From contig JAFUOJ010000014.1 of the NCBI GenBank assembly GCA_017481945.1, forward strand, positions 62,001-126,000: 64,000 nt of DNA. The letters are read 5' to 3'. Made by a program: the position numbers and the translations under genes. Below, one piece after another: positions 6,832-15,783 of the stretch; position 1 is the first letter of the stretch, and each line of letters begins with the position of its first letter. The notes beneath the pieces are model-generated. The model was not told where the DNA came from. It searched no databases and was given only the letters and a program-made list of their open reading frames with translations. Origin of the DNA: Parabacteroides sp. GTDB lineage: Bacteria > Bacteroidota > Bacteroidia > Bacteroidales > Tannerellaceae.

Positions 6832-6883
6832 TCCTTTTTCCTTGTTATGAATAGGTTGGTAATAATGTGTAAGTAAAATAAAA

Positions 6884-6916
6884 AACGGTCGGGATCCCGA
6901 AGGAATCTCGACCGTT
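6884..6916. terminator. Terminator between the PRTase-like gene and glgP
   Basis: Stem AACGGTCG/CGACCGTT plus further pairs across GGA/TCT. On the minus strand it is followed by TTTTTATTTT, so it mainly ends glgP transcripts and may also end the cassette on the plus strand. It matches the hairpin at 4970-5002 at 28 of 33 positions. Confidence 0.85.
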
Positions 6917-6939
6917 GTATTTAGGTTGTATTTGTTCAA

Positions 6940-9510
6940 TTATAATTGAATCCAACGAACGTATGCGAAGTCCATACGGTGAGGTAATTCGCTGTTTACT
7001 GGGTAAACACGGAATCCCATCTTGTGAAGACCCGGATAACTTGGTGTTCTCTTCAATTCAAAGAATAATTTAGAACCTTCTTCTTTAACCAGCTTGAACT
7101 GTTCTACAGATACAAGTTCCAAATTATGTTTTTCAGGATTTTCAGATGTAATCACCAATTCAACGCCTAACATACCTTGCAATTCTTTGCGGTCGATCAC
7201 AATATTAAAGATGTTTTCTTGACCAACTACTGGACCGTCGATTGACAAGTCTTTGTTGCAAGTGAATGATTCTACCTGGAAGTTATCCCAATGTTCAGCA
7301 ACTTCTTCTTTCCATGCTGCAATAGATTTAGCTGTAGCATAGTTGTTTTCTGCCAAATGAGCAGAACGAGTTGCCAACTTGTTGTAGAAACGTTCGATGT
7401 AATCATCCAACATACGTTTCATAGTATAGTCAGGTGCGATCTGAGACATTGAATTCTTGATGTATTGAATCCACTCAGGTGAGTATCCTTTACTATTCTT
7501 TGCGTAGTAAGTTGGAATGATTTCGTTTTCTAATGTATTGTAGATAGTAGCGGCATCTAATTGATCTTGATACTGCTGATTGTCGTAAGTACGCTTTTCA
7601 GTTAATGCCCATCCAGCACCAGGTTTATAACCTTCATACCACCATCCGTCCAATACAGAATAGTTTAGTACACCGTTCATTTCAGCTTTTTCACCAGATG
7701 TACCGGAAGCTTCCAATGGACGTGTCGGAGTATTCAACCAAACATCAACACCAGCAATCAAATGACGAGCCAAGCGCATGTCGTAGTTTTCCAAGAAAAT
7801 AATCTTTCCTAAGAATTCAGGACGACGTGAAATTTCAACGATATGCTTGATTAAGCCCTGACCACCACCGTCAGCTGGGTGAGCTTTTCCTGTGAATACG
7901 AATTGAATTGGATATTGTTCGTTGTTAACGATCTTAGCCAAACGGTCTAAGTCAGTGAACAACAAGTGTGCACGTTTGTAAGTTGCGAAACGACGACCGA
8001 AACCAATCATCAAAGCATTCGGATTGATCTTGTCTAAGATAGAAACAACCTTAGCAGGATCACCCTGGTTCTTCAACCAGTTTGCTTTATATTGATTCTT
8101 GATATAAGCAATTAATTTGTTCTTTAAAGTCTTGCGAATTGCCCAGATATCTTCGTCTGCAATGTTCTGAATAGCTTCCCAAAGTGTCTTGTTAGACTGA
8201 TCTTTGAAGAATTTTTCGCTAAAGTTTTCAGCAAAGAAACGTTTCCATTCAGTTGAAGCCCATGTCGGCATGTGTACACCATTAGTAACATATCCTACAT
8301 GTAATTCATCAGGGAAGTAGCCTTTCCATACCGGAGCGAACATACGTTGAGATACTTTTCCGTGCAACCAGCTAACACCATTTGCTTCTTGACAAGTGTT
8401 CAAAGCGAATACACTCATAGAGAACTTTTCGTTTGAACCCGGGTTTTCACGTCCCATGTCAATGAATTCTTGCCAGCTAATACCTAACTTGCCAGGGAAT
8501 TCACCCATGTAACGACCGAACAAACCTTCGTCGAAGTAGTCGTGACCAGCAGGAACCGGAGTGTGAACTGTATAAAGTGCAGAAGCACGTACAACTTCTA
8601 ATGCTTGGTTAAATGTCAAACCATCATTCTGGATATAATCAACCAAACGTTGTGCATTGATTAATGCAGCGTGTCCTTCGTTGCAGTGATAGATCTGTTT
8701 CTTAATGCCTAATTTGTTCAACATTAAGATACCACCGATACCTAACAAGTATTCTTGTTTCATACGGTTTTCCCAATCACCACCGTATAATTGGTGAGTG
8801 ATAGAACGATCCCATTCGCTGTTCTGAGGGATATCAGTATCCATTAAATATAAAGGAACACGACCTACGTTTACTTTCCACACGTAGGCATAAACTGTAC
8901 GACCTGGATAAGGAACTTCTAATACCATTGGTTCGCCGTTTTCTTCCATAACCTGTACAAGAGGAAGAGCGTTGAAGTTCTGAGGTTCGTAGTTTGCAAT
9001 CTGCTGTCCATCCATAGACAGAGACTGAGTGAAGTAACCGTAACGGTATAAGAAACCAACTGCGGTTAAGTCGATGTTACTATCACTTGCTTCTTTCAAG
9101 TAGTCACCAGCTAATACACCAAGACCACCAGAATAGATTTTCAAAACGTTAGTTAAACCATATTCCATACTGAAATAAGCAACAGATGGTTTTGTAGCGT
9201 CAGGTTTAACGTTTACGTAATCTTTAAATAATGAGTAAACAGCTTTGATTTCGGCCATCAAGGCTTTGTCAGCCAAGATTTCTTCAATACGCTTAATCGT
9301 TAAGCTTTGAAGTAAAAGAACTGGGTTCCCTTCTGTAGAGGCCCAAAGTTCAGGGTCAATTTTACCGAATAATTTGGCACCTTCGTGATTCCATACCCAC
9401 CATAAGTTTGTAGCCATTTCATATAATGGCTGCAACTGTTCTGGTAACATTGAGCGAGAATACACATCTTTCCAAATTGGACTGTTCGCGTTATTCGCTT
9501 TAATTTTCAT
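6940..9510 (-). CDS. glgP: Alpha-glucan (glycogen) phosphorylase, GT35, DUF3417-type
   Basis: An 856-residue cytoplasmic enzyme that releases glucose-1-phosphate from glycogen or maltodextrin ends. The N-terminal ~110 residues are the DUF3417 cap ([18 protein letters not shown]), followed by the GT35 core: [38 protein letters not shown] and, near residue 607, the PLP-binding segment [14 protein letters not shown], where the lysine forms the Schiff base. The length fits the short bacterial alpha-glucan phosphorylase class rather than the E. coli MalP/GlgP class. It lies 100 bp downstream of the glycogen synthase gene on the same strand and has its own consensus -7 box. Together the pair builds and mobilises storage glycogen. 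Confidence 0.96.
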   Translation of the reverse strand: MKIKANNANSPIWKDVYSRSMLPEQLQPLYEMATNLWWVWNHEGAKLFGKIDPELWASTEGNPVLLLQSLTIKRIEEILADKALMAEIKAVYSLFKDYVNVKPDATKPSVAYFSMEYGLTNVLKIYSGGLGVLAGDYLKEASDSNIDLTAVGFLYRYGYFTQSLSMDGQQIANYEPQNFNALPLVQVMEENGEPMVLEVPYPGRTVYAYVWKVNVGRVPLYLMDTDIPQNSEWDRSITHQLYGGDWENRMKQEYLLGIGGILMLNKLGIKKQIYHCNEGHAALINAQRLVDYIQNDGLTFNQALEVVRASALYTVHTPVPAGHDYFDEGLFGRYMGEFPGKLGISWQEFIDMGRENPGSNEKFSMSVFALNTCQEANGVSWLHGKVSQRMFAPVWKGYFPDELHVGYVTNGVHMPTWASTEWKRFFAENFSEKFFKDQSNKTLWEAIQNIADEDIWAIRKTLKNKLIAYIKNQYKANWLKNQGDPAKVVSILDKINPNALMIGFGRRFATYKRAHLLFTDLDRLAKIVNNEQYPIQFVFTGKAHPADGGGQGLIKHIVEISRRPEFLGKIIFLENYDMRLARHLIAGVDVWLNTPTRPLEASGTSGEKAEMNGVLNYSVLDGWWYEGYKPGAGWALTEKRTYDNQQYQDQLDAATIYNTLENEIIPTYYAKNSKGYSPEWIQYIKNSMSQIAPDYTMKRMLDDYIERFYNKLATRSAHLAENNYATAKSIAAWKEEVAEHWDNFQVESFTCNKDLSIDGPVVGQENIFNIVIDRKELQGMLGVELVITSENPEKHNLELVSVEQFKLVKEEGSKLFFELKRTPSYPGLHKMGFRVYPVNSELPHRMDFAYVRWIQL

Positions 9511-9572
9511 ATTATGTTATTTAAAAATAAGTTTTTATTGAAATGTTTTGTGCGTTTAGCAAAAAAACGGCA

Positions 9573-9580
9573 CAAAGATA
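9573..9580 (-). promoter_or_regulatory. -7 box (TATCTTTG) for glgP
   Basis: A perfect TAnnTTTG match on the minus strand, 63 bp before the glgP start. It gives the phosphorylase its own promoter despite the short distance from the synthase gene. The -33 region is weak. Confidence 0.5.
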
Positions 9581-9610
9581 GCTCTTATTTCTTTAATTAT
9601 GAGCGTATTT

Positions 9611-11266
9611 TTAATTATTTCTTTTGTTTGCGTTTCCTAAAGCGATTCGGAAAGCCTCTTCATAATACACTATAAATTTGCTCCATTCTGCTTCTGTCGC
9701 CAGTTCTGAACAACGTTTCCGAATGTTTTTAGTTTCCTTGTTATCTTTACTAACAAGAGTTAAAATTGCATTTGTTATTGCGTCTGCTACTTCAAAATAA
9801 TTAAAATCATCTCGATTTATAACAGCAACACCTTCGCAAATGTCATTTCCTGTTACATGTTTTTTTGCCCATAAACCGAAACCGGCTAAATTAGTTGTTA
9901 CGGTTGGGATTCCAAAGGCAATACTTTCCAACGGTGTATATCCCCAAGGTTCATAGTAGGAAGGATAAACAGTTGCGTCCATGCCAATTAATAAATCATA
10001 ATAAGGTTTGTTTAGAATACCATCATGACCATCTTGATAACATGGAATGAAAATGATTTTTAATTTCTCATTTGCCGCATTGGTAAACCCTGCATGTGCA
10101 ATGTAGTTCAATACTTTATCTTGCTCCATCTGATTTAACCAATGAGTAATAAATGGCATTTGAAGTGGGGCTGTTGTTTTAATATCCTTTGTGATAACCT
10201 CTTTTAGGTCTGCGCGTGAAGCATGTACCCAAGCTGGAACCATGATGAAAGCAACAACTTCACGTTGTAACTTTCCTGAAGTACGTATGCGGTTCATTGC
10301 TTCAATAAACACGTCTATCCCTTTGTTTCGATATTCATAACGTCCACTGGTAGACACTAAAAATGCATCAGATGAAATAGGACATCCTAACAACTTCTCG
10401 GCCATATTAAGCAATGCTTTACGAGCCTCTTTTTGTTTCTTTGTATATTCTTGTTTTGCAGGAACGAAGTTTGGTTCAAAACCGTTTGGAGTTACGATGT
10501 CAGGAGCTTTATCTAATAGTTGCTCACATTCATGTGCTGTGATGTCACTAACTGTGGTAAAACAGTCTACATAATGCGCAGTCTGTTTTTCCAAAGAATG
10601 TTTAGCCTCCATATTTAACTCTCTTGCCATTTGGTCTCCATTATAACCATCCATATAGGCATATAATGCTTTATTGTTTCCTGCAATGGAACGACCTATA
10701 GAGGTTGCATGAGTTGTAAATAAAGTTGCAATCGCTGGGATCTGCTTCTGTATATAAAGAGCCCCCATGCCTAACATCCATTCATTGAATAATGCGGCAA
10801 CTTTTTTGCTCTCAAGTTTGTAAAAGTGATAAAAGCTTTCAATGACTTTCCCTACAGCATAAGCAAAGATACAGGATTCATCGTAATCTCCGTATGCGTG
10901 CATTGAATCTACTTGAAAGCTATCCCACATGGAATAGAAAAAGGAATCTCTTTCTTTAAAGTATTGTTTAAAATCAACTAATATTACAGGCGGAGTTCCC
11001 GGCACGTTCCACCGACCTATCTTTATCTGTAAATTATCGGTCGTCTCTGCATAGATTTTCCAGTCTGTAAATAACTTGCTGTCTTCAATAAAGTCAGGTG
11101 CATTCTTTTCGCCCCAAACATCCGGTCCGATAAAGATTAAGTTATCTTTAAAAGACTGTACTAATGTGTGTGCCTTTGTTGAAAGAACGGTATAAATACC
11201 TCCGACTTTATTACATACTTCCCAACTGCTCTCGAAAAGATATTCCGGCGTTGTTGTATTGTCCAT
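9611..11266 (-). CDS. Glycogen synthase, GT3 family
   Basis: A 551-residue GT3-type (eukaryote-like) synthase rather than GT5 GlgA. The N-terminus has FESSWEVCNKVGGIYTVL, the GT3 sugar-nucleotide site motif; EWMLGMGALY and FTTHATSIGRSIAG follow, and the C-terminal half has STSGRYEYRNKGIDVFIEA and YPSYYEPWGYTPLES with the paired glutamates typical of retaining GT-B enzymes. It extends alpha-1,4-glucan from nucleotide-glucose; the donor cannot be read from the sequence. Cytoplasmic. It has a consensus -7 box and lies directly upstream of the phosphorylase gene. Confidence 0.92.
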   Translation of the reverse strand: MDNTTTPEYLFESSWEVCNKVGGIYTVLSTKAHTLVQSFKDNLIFIGPDVWGEKNAPDFIEDSKLFTDWKIYAETTDNLQIKIGRWNVPGTPPVILVDFKQYFKERDSFFYSMWDSFQVDSMHAYGDYDESCIFAYAVGKVIESFYHFYKLESKKVAALFNEWMLGMGALYIQKQIPAIATLFTTHATSIGRSIAGNNKALYAYMDGYNGDQMARELNMEAKHSLEKQTAHYVDCFTTVSDITAHECEQLLDKAPDIVTPNGFEPNFVPAKQEYTKKQKEARKALLNMAEKLLGCPISSDAFLVSTSGRYEYRNKGIDVFIEAMNRIRTSGKLQREVVAFIMVPAWVHASRADLKEVITKDIKTTAPLQMPFITHWLNQMEQDKVLNYIAHAGFTNAANEKLKIIFIPCYQDGHDGILNKPYYDLLIGMDATVYPSYYEPWGYTPLESIAFGIPTVTTNLAGFGLWAKKHVTGNDICEGVAVINRDDFNYFEVADAITNAILTLVSKDNKETKNIRKRCSELATEAEWSKFIVYYEEAFRIALGNANKRNN

Positions 11267-11304
11267 AACCTATATTTTGTCTATACAAATTTTTTAAGAA
11301 GCTG

Positions 11305-11312
11305 CAAAGATA
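11305..11312 (-). promoter_or_regulatory. -7 box (TATCTTTG) for glycogen synthase
   Basis: A perfect TAnnTTTG on the minus strand, 39 bp before the ATG. An uninterrupted A-run on the minus strand lies immediately upstream, which may act as an UP-like element. Confidence 0.55.
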
Positions 11313-11351
11313 CTATTTTTTTTTTTTTTCGAGAATTTCTTGGCTGTAATG

Positions 11352-11381
11352 TTGTTAAATGTAATGATTTATGTAGATTTG
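11352..11381 (+). promoter_or_regulatory. Promoter (TTG, 19 bp, TAGATTTG) for the 11.4-13.0 kb operon
   Basis: TTG at 11352-11354 and TAGATTTG at 11374-11381 are separated by 19 bp, the canonical spacing for the Bacteroidetes primary sigma factor. The start codon of the first gene follows 23 bp later. This is one of the best-formed promoters in the window. Confidence 0.65.
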
Positions 11382-11403
11382 TAGAGGTTTTAATTCAAAT
11401 ATT

Positions 11404-11688
11404 ATGGCTAAAAGAAGAAATTTAAAGAAAGAAATCGGCTATGCTGCTGGTGAATTGTTTTTAGAAGTATTGGTTTGTAAGCTCTATATTCCTGGCGTAG
11501 ATCAAGAAAAGGCTGATGTTTTAATGACAAGAGTATTGGATATGCAAGACGAATATATTCGCCGCGCCAATCGTCCGGACGGAAAAGATAATAAAACTTT
11601 GGTAAAAGCTTATTATACTAAGTTACGGGCAGATTTGCAGCAGGAGATAGATTCGATTGCTGCAGAAATAGGAGAGTTAAGTAAATAA
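11404..11688 (+). CDS. Conserved hypothetical small helical protein
   Basis: A 94-residue, charged, helical protein with no signal peptide or membrane segment (MAKRRNLKKEIGYAAGEL...EIGELSK). I recognise it only as a Bacteroidales-type small conserved protein of unknown function. It heads a three-gene operon, 9 bp before the acyltransferase, behind a canonical promoter. Nothing in the sequence shows a catalytic role. It is treated as real because of the promoter, the in-frame ATG and the tight operon spacing. Confidence 0.8.
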   Translation: MAKRRNLKKEIGYAAGELFLEVLVCKLYIPGVDQEKADVLMTRVLDMQDEYIRRANRPDGKDNKTLVKAYYTKLRADLQQEIDSIAAEIGELSK

Positions 11689-11697
11689 GAAGGGATA

Positions 11698-12243
11698 ATG
11701 AAGAAGGCGATAAGTAAGGCAATTCTACGTTTGATCGGTTGGAAATTGGGACCAATGATTGAAGACATTCCCAAGTGTGTGATATGTGTAGCACCGCATA
11801 CAAGTAACTGGGACTTCTTATTGGGTGAAGTGTTTTATACTTCAATCGGACGACATGCTAATTTCTTGATTAAGAAAGAATGGTTCTTTTTCCCATTTAA
11901 TTACATCTTTAATTGGTTGGGGGGTGTTCCTGTGGATCGTGGTAAGCGAACTTCAGTTACGGATCAGATGGTAGAACAATTTAAGACAAGAGAACGGTTT
12001 CAATTGGCAGTTACTCCAGAGGGGACTCGTAAGCGGGCAAAGGAATGGAAGAAGGGATTTTATTATATTGCTCAGAAAGCCAATGTCCCTATTGCAATCG
12101 TTTATTTTGATTATAAAAAGAAAGAGGTAGGATATAAAGGTGTCTTCCATGTTACAGGTAATATGGAACAGGACATTCGTGAAATCCGAGCTTATTACAG
12201 AGGTGTAACAGCCCGTCACCCGGAAAACTTTGTAGAAATTTAA
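11698..12243 (+). CDS. 1-acyl-glycerol-3-phosphate acyltransferase-like protein (PlsC family)
   Basis: A 181-residue protein with PlsC-family motifs: HTSNWD at residues 34-39 (HX4D catalytic block I) and TPEGTRKR at 106-113 (block III). It is shorter than the ~240-residue PlsC and has no clear N-terminal membrane helix; this compact form is common in Bacteroidetes. The family transfers acyl chains from acyl-ACP or acyl-CoA to lysophospholipid or another hydroxyl. The acceptor cannot be told from the sequence. It lies 9 bp after the hypothetical protein and 6 bp before the amidase, so all three are likely co-transcribed. Confidence 0.88.
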   Translation: MKKAISKAILRLIGWKLGPMIEDIPKCVICVAPHTSNWDFLLGEVFYTSIGRHANFLIKKEWFFFPFNYIFNWLGGVPVDRGKRTSVTDQMVEQFKTRERFQLAVTPEGTRKRAKEWKKGFYYIAQKANVPIAIVYFDYKKKEVGYKGVFHVTGNMEQDIREIRAYYRGVTARHPENFVEI

Positions 12244-12249
12244 TAGATT

Positions 12250-13032
12250 ATGACAAACGATTTGCGAATAAGTATGGTTCAGTCCCATATAATCTGGGAG
12301 GATAGAGATGAGAATCTGGGTTACTATGGAGAACTGCTTCGGCGTGTGAGTGGTAAAACGGATATAGCAGTCTTACCGGAAACGTTTACAACTGGTTTTT
12401 CTATGGAAGTAGAAAAGCTGGCAGATACGATGGATGGTGTGACAATTCGGACAGTAAAGGAGTGGGCTAAAAAGTATAAATTGGCAGTAGTCGGTAGTTT
12501 CATCGTAAAGGAAAATGATAGCTACTTCAATCGCGCTTTTTTCGTAACGCCAGAAGAAGAGGTGTATACATACGATAAACGACATCTGTTTCGTATGGCG
12601 GGCGAAGACCTGTCTTTCAAAGCTGGTGAAACCCAAAAGATTGTTCGTTACAGGGATTGGAACATCTGTTTGCAGGTTTGTTATGATTTACGCTTCCCCG
12701 TATGGAGCCGAAATGTCGGTAATCAATATGATTTGTTGATTTATGTGGCGAACTGGCCGGAAGCAAGGAAGAAAGTTTGGAAAACGCTTTTACAGGCACG
12801 GGCCATTGAGAATATGGCGTATGTTTGTGGGGTGAATCGGGTAGGAGTAGACGGTAAAGGTTTTACTTACCGAGGTGATTCAATGGTTTTCTCTCCAAAA
12901 GGGAAGAAGTTGGCTGACGCAGGGAAGCGAGAAGAAATAACTCGTACTTGTACTTTGGTTCGTACTGATTTAGAAAATTTACGCACTAAATTCCCAGTTT
13001 GGATGGACGCTGATTCTTTTGAATTGAAATAG
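12250..13032 (+). CDS. Carbon-nitrogen hydrolase, omega-amidase (YafV/Nit2-like)
   Basis: A 260-residue nitrilase-superfamily enzyme with the Glu-Lys-Cys triad in place: Glu44 in LPETFTTGFS, Lys110 in YDKRHLFRM and Cys144 in QVCYDLRFP. PETFTTGFS and YDKRHLFRMAGE are typical of the YafV/omega-amidase group, which hydrolyses alpha-ketoglutaramate and alpha-ketosuccinamate in metabolite repair after transamination of glutamine or asparagine. The length fits the family (about 255). Cytoplasmic. It is last in the operon and ends at a strong bidirectional terminator. The substrate is inferred from subfamily motifs. Confidence 0.88.
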   Translation: MTNDLRISMVQSHIIWEDRDENLGYYGELLRRVSGKTDIAVLPETFTTGFSMEVEKLADTMDGVTIRTVKEWAKKYKLAVVGSFIVKENDSYFNRAFFVTPEEEVYTYDKRHLFRMAGEDLSFKAGETQKIVRYRDWNICLQVCYDLRFPVWSRNVGNQYDLLIYVANWPEARKKVWKTLLQARAIENMAYVCGVNRVGVDGKGFTYRGDSMVFSPKGKKLADAGKREEITRTCTLVRTDLENLRTKFPVWMDADSFELK

Positions 13033-13060
13033 GTTTTTCAATTTCTTTTTATATGAAAAC

Positions 13061-13098
13061 AAAAAAGCGATTGTCAATTTTCTGACAATCGCTTTTTT
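13061..13098. terminator. Bidirectional terminator between the amidase gene and dnaK
   Basis: A perfect 16-bp inverted repeat, AAAAAAGCGATTGTCA/TGACAATCGCTTTTTT, with a 6-nt loop. A- and T-runs on both sides let it act on both convergent transcripts. Confidence 0.92.
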
Positions 13099-13120
13099 GT
13101 TTCTTATGTTTTTTAGATGA

Positions 13121-15040
13121 TTACTTAACCTCCTCGAAGTCTACATCTGTTACGCCTCCATCTTGTTTGTTGTTTCCTGCGTTACCACCAGCTTGCTGAC
13201 CTCCGAAGTTAGGACCTGCCTGTGCACCGCCTTGAGCGTTTTGTGCATTGTACATTTCCTGGCTTGCTGCTTGGAATACGCTGTTCAACTCTGCCATTGC
13301 TGCGTCAATGCCTGCGATATCCTGAGCTTTGTGAGCTTCTTTTAGTTTGCCTAAAGCAGTTTCGATCGGAGCTTTCTTGTCTGCAGGAATCTTATCGCCA
13401 AGATCTTTCAACTGTTTTTCAGTCTGGAAGATCATGCTGTCAGCTTGATTCAACTTATCGATACGTTCTTTTTCTTTCTTGTCTGCTTCTGCGTTTGCTT
13501 GAGCCTCTTCTTTCATACGTTTTACTTCGTCATCGCTCAAACCGCTGGAAGCTTCAATACGAATACTTTGTACCTTACCGGTTCCTTTGTCCTTTGCAGA
13601 TACGTTCAAAATACCGTTTGCGTCGATATCAAAAGTTACTTCAATCTGAGGAACGCCACGCTGTGCTGCTGGAATACCATCCAAGTGGAAACGACCGATA
13701 GACTTGTTGTCCTTAGCTAAAGAACGTTCACCCTGCAATACATGGATTTCTACTGAAGGCTGGTTATCAACAGCTGTTGTAAATGTTTCAGACTTCTTTG
13801 TCGGAATAGTTGTGTTGGATTCGATCAATTTTGTCATCACACCACCCATTGTTTCGATACCTAATGACAATGGAGTTACATCCAACAAAAGTACGTCTTT
13901 TACTTCACCTGTCAATACACCACCTTGGATAGCTGCACCTACTGCTACTACTTCGTCTGGGTTTACACCTTTAGACGGAGCTTTACCGAAGAACTTTTCA
14001 ACGATAGCTTGTACAGCAGGAATACGTGTTGAACCACCAACCAAGATTACTTCGTCAATATCAGAAGTACTCAAACCTGCGTCTTTCAAAGACTGACGGC
14101 ACGGTTCGATACAAGCCTGAATCAAATTGTCTGCCAATTGTTCAAACTTTGCACGAGTCAAAGTCTTAACTAAGTGTTTAGGCACACCGTTTACCGGCAT
14201 GATATACGGTAAGTTGATTTCTGTACTTGTTGTACTTGACAATTCGATTTTTGCTTTTTCTGCAGCTTCTTTCAAACGTTGCAAAGCCATCGGGTCCTGA
14301 CGTAAATCAACACCTTCTTCGCGTAAGAATTCTTCTGCCAACCAGTCTATAATTACATGGTCGAAGTCATCCCCACCTAAATGGGTATCACCGTTTGTTG
14401 ATTTTACTTCGAATACACCGTCACCCAATTCCAAGATAGAAATATCGAAAGTACCACCACCTAAGTCGAACACTGCGATCTTCATATCTTTGTTTGTCTT
14501 GTCCAAACCGTATGCCAAAGAAGCGGCTGTCGGTTCGTTTACAATACGGCGAACTGTCAAACCTGCAATTTCACCAGCTTCTTTAGTAGCCTGACGTTGA
14601 GCGTCACTAAAGTATGCCGGAACAGTGATAACTGCCTCTGTAACTTCTTGTCCTAAGTAATCTTCTGCAGTCTTCTTCATTTTCTGAAGAACCATTGCAG
14701 AGATTTCCTGCGGAGTATATAAACGACCATCGATATCTACACGCGGAGTGTTGTTGTCGCCACGTACTACTTTATAAGGAACGCGAGAAATTTCTTTCTG
14801 AACCTGATCGTACGTTTCACCCATGAAACGTTTGATAGAGAATATAGTTTTTTCCGGATTTGTGATTGCCTGACGTTTTGCAGGATCACCAACCTTACGT
14901 TCACCACCTTCAACGAATGCAACAATAGAAGGAGTAGTTCTTTTACCTTCGCTGTTTGCAATTACAACTGGTTCGTTACCTTCCAGTACTGCCACACATG
15001 AGTTGGTTGTTCCTAAGTCGATTCCGATAATTTTTCCCAT
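13121..15040 (-). CDS. dnaK: Chaperone protein DnaK (Hsp70)
   Basis: A 639-residue Hsp70. The ATPase domain begins [18 protein letters not shown] and contains [18 protein letters not shown], the phosphate-2 loop [15 protein letters not shown] and [13 protein letters not shown]. The [18 protein letters not shown] linker leads into the peptide-binding beta domain and helical lid. The Gly/Gln/Asn-rich tail ends DVDFEEVK, the usual bacterial C-terminal motif. It uses ATP cycles with DnaJ and GrpE to fold and disaggregate proteins in the cytoplasm. Here it is monocistronic: neither dnaJ nor grpE is adjacent, and terminators bracket it. A near-consensus -7 box (TTACTTTG, 15126-15133 on minus) is the best promoter candidate. 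Confidence 0.99.
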   Translation of the reverse strand: MGKIIGIDLGTTNSCVAVLEGNEPVVIANSEGKRTTPSIVAFVEGGERKVGDPAKRQAITNPEKTIFSIKRFMGETYDQVQKEISRVPYKVVRGDNNTPRVDIDGRLYTPQEISAMVLQKMKKTAEDYLGQEVTEAVITVPAYFSDAQRQATKEAGEIAGLTVRRIVNEPTAASLAYGLDKTNKDMKIAVFDLGGGTFDISILELGDGVFEVKSTNGDTHLGGDDFDHVIIDWLAEEFLREEGVDLRQDPMALQRLKEAAEKAKIELSSTTSTEINLPYIMPVNGVPKHLVKTLTRAKFEQLADNLIQACIEPCRQSLKDAGLSTSDIDEVILVGGSTRIPAVQAIVEKFFGKAPSKGVNPDEVVAVGAAIQGGVLTGEVKDVLLLDVTPLSLGIETMGGVMTKLIESNTTIPTKKSETFTTAVDNQPSVEIHVLQGERSLAKDNKSIGRFHLDGIPAAQRGVPQIEVTFDIDANGILNVSAKDKGTGKVQSIRIEASSGLSDDEVKRMKEEAQANAEADKKEKERIDKLNQADSMIFQTEKQLKDLGDKIPADKKAPIETALGKLKEAHKAQDIAGIDAAMAELNSVFQAASQEMYNAQNAQGGAQAGPNFGGQQAGGNAGNNKQDGGVTDVDFEEVK

Positions 15041-15176
15041 AATGCTAATATTTTATTGTTATTATTTTCTTTTGTTTATTCTTCGTTCTTTGTGAACGAC
15101 ACAATTTATCCTACAAACTGTATGCCAAAGTAACAAGGAACGATTTATAAAGGTTTTACTGACAAAAAATATGACA

Positions 15177-15308
15177 ATAAGTCAGTTTTTCTTCTCTGGG
15201 CATAGAGCAAAATTTCTATGCCCAGGGAAGAAAAATTCCATCGGCATGGAACTGTAATTCTGTAGGCATGGAATTATATATGGATAGGCATTGACAGATT
15301 GGCAGGTT
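15177..15308. repeat. 22-bp-period palindromic array upstream of dnaK
   Basis: GGCAT motifs start at 15199, 15243, 15265 and 15287, all multiples of 22 bp apart, with a variant unit at 15221 and degenerate ends. The consensus unit is GGCATGGAA, about six free bases, then AATTCCAT, an imperfect palindrome. Units at 15199 and 15221 also form a long hairpin, CTGGGCATAGA/TCTATGCCCAG (15196-15225). The layout matches the arrays before the two HU-HIG genes, but the sequence differs. Confidence 0.65.
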
Positions 15309-15335
15309 CTGTGAAGATTTAGGGAAGGATAGAAC

Positions 15336-15377
15336 AAAAGGGATTAGTAATTGTTTTCAATTCACTAATCCCTTTTT
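15336..15377 (-). terminator. Terminator of the small membrane-protein gene
   Basis: A 13-bp inverted repeat AAAAGGGATTAGT/ACTAATCCCTTTT with a 15-nt loop. On the minus strand the descending arm ends in TTTT, which fits termination of the gene at 15425-15610. Confidence 0.85.
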
Positions 15378-15424
15378 ATAAATGTTTAGTTGTATAGATT
15401 CAAAAATAACTTTTGAAGCAGAGG

Positions 15425-15610
15425 TTATTTAAACCATTGTTCGATATGATTCTTTGCATATAAGTAATATACAATTAAACCTACCCAACCTGTCACTAAT
15501 AACAAGACAGTACAAATGATTTTTCCAACAGTAGAAATGTCTTTTTTGAATACGTCAACAACAGCTAAGATAGCGAGGATTGTACCCGCAAGCCAAATAA
15601 TTGTTCCCAT
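15425..15610 (-). CDS. Small inner-membrane protein, PLDc_N-like
   Basis: A 61-residue protein with two hydrophobic helices (about residues 4-20 and 31-50) and a charged linker VFKKDIS. The pattern GTIIWLAGTILAILAVVDVFK followed by GKIICTVLLLVTGWVGLIVYYLYAKNH resembles the PLDc_N domain found alone in many Bacteroidetes, where it has no known enzymatic function. It is probably an integral cytoplasmic-membrane protein and is monocistronic, ending at the terminator at 15336-15377. Confidence 0.75.
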   Translation of the reverse strand: MGTIIWLAGTILAILAVVDVFKKDISTVGKIICTVLLLVTGWVGLIVYYLYAKNHIEQWFK

Positions 15611-15722
15611 GTTTTACTTATTTACTTAGTTATACGTCTGCAAATTAAGTAATTTCTCTCTTAATTTAAGGTATAAATCCTTATATTTTAACTAGATTTT
15701 AAAAAGAGGTAAAATGTTTTCT

Positions 15723-15730
15723 TATCTTTG
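15723..15730 (+). promoter_or_regulatory. -7 box (TATCTTTG) for the oxidoreductase-like lipoprotein
   Basis: A perfect TAnnTTTG, 53 bp before the start at 15784. A T-rich stretch about 22 bp upstream may serve as the -33 element. Confidence 0.5.
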
Positions 15731-15783
15731 TCCATTCATATATAAATAGGTAAGAAACATATTAATAACTTAATTATAGTAGA

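Larger units (their letters stand above)
15041..15424. other. Intergenic region upstream of dnaK with a repeat array
   Basis: No gene is seen in these 384 bp. From dnaK outward it holds the dnaK leader and probable promoter (15041-15135), a 22-bp-period palindromic array (about 15177-15308) and the terminator of the small membrane-protein gene (15336-15377). Confidence 0.7.

Noticed and set aside
13163-14096. Several plus-strand open frames opposite dnaK
   Set aside because: They are frame shadows of a highly expressed gene with strong codon bias and have no recognisable product.
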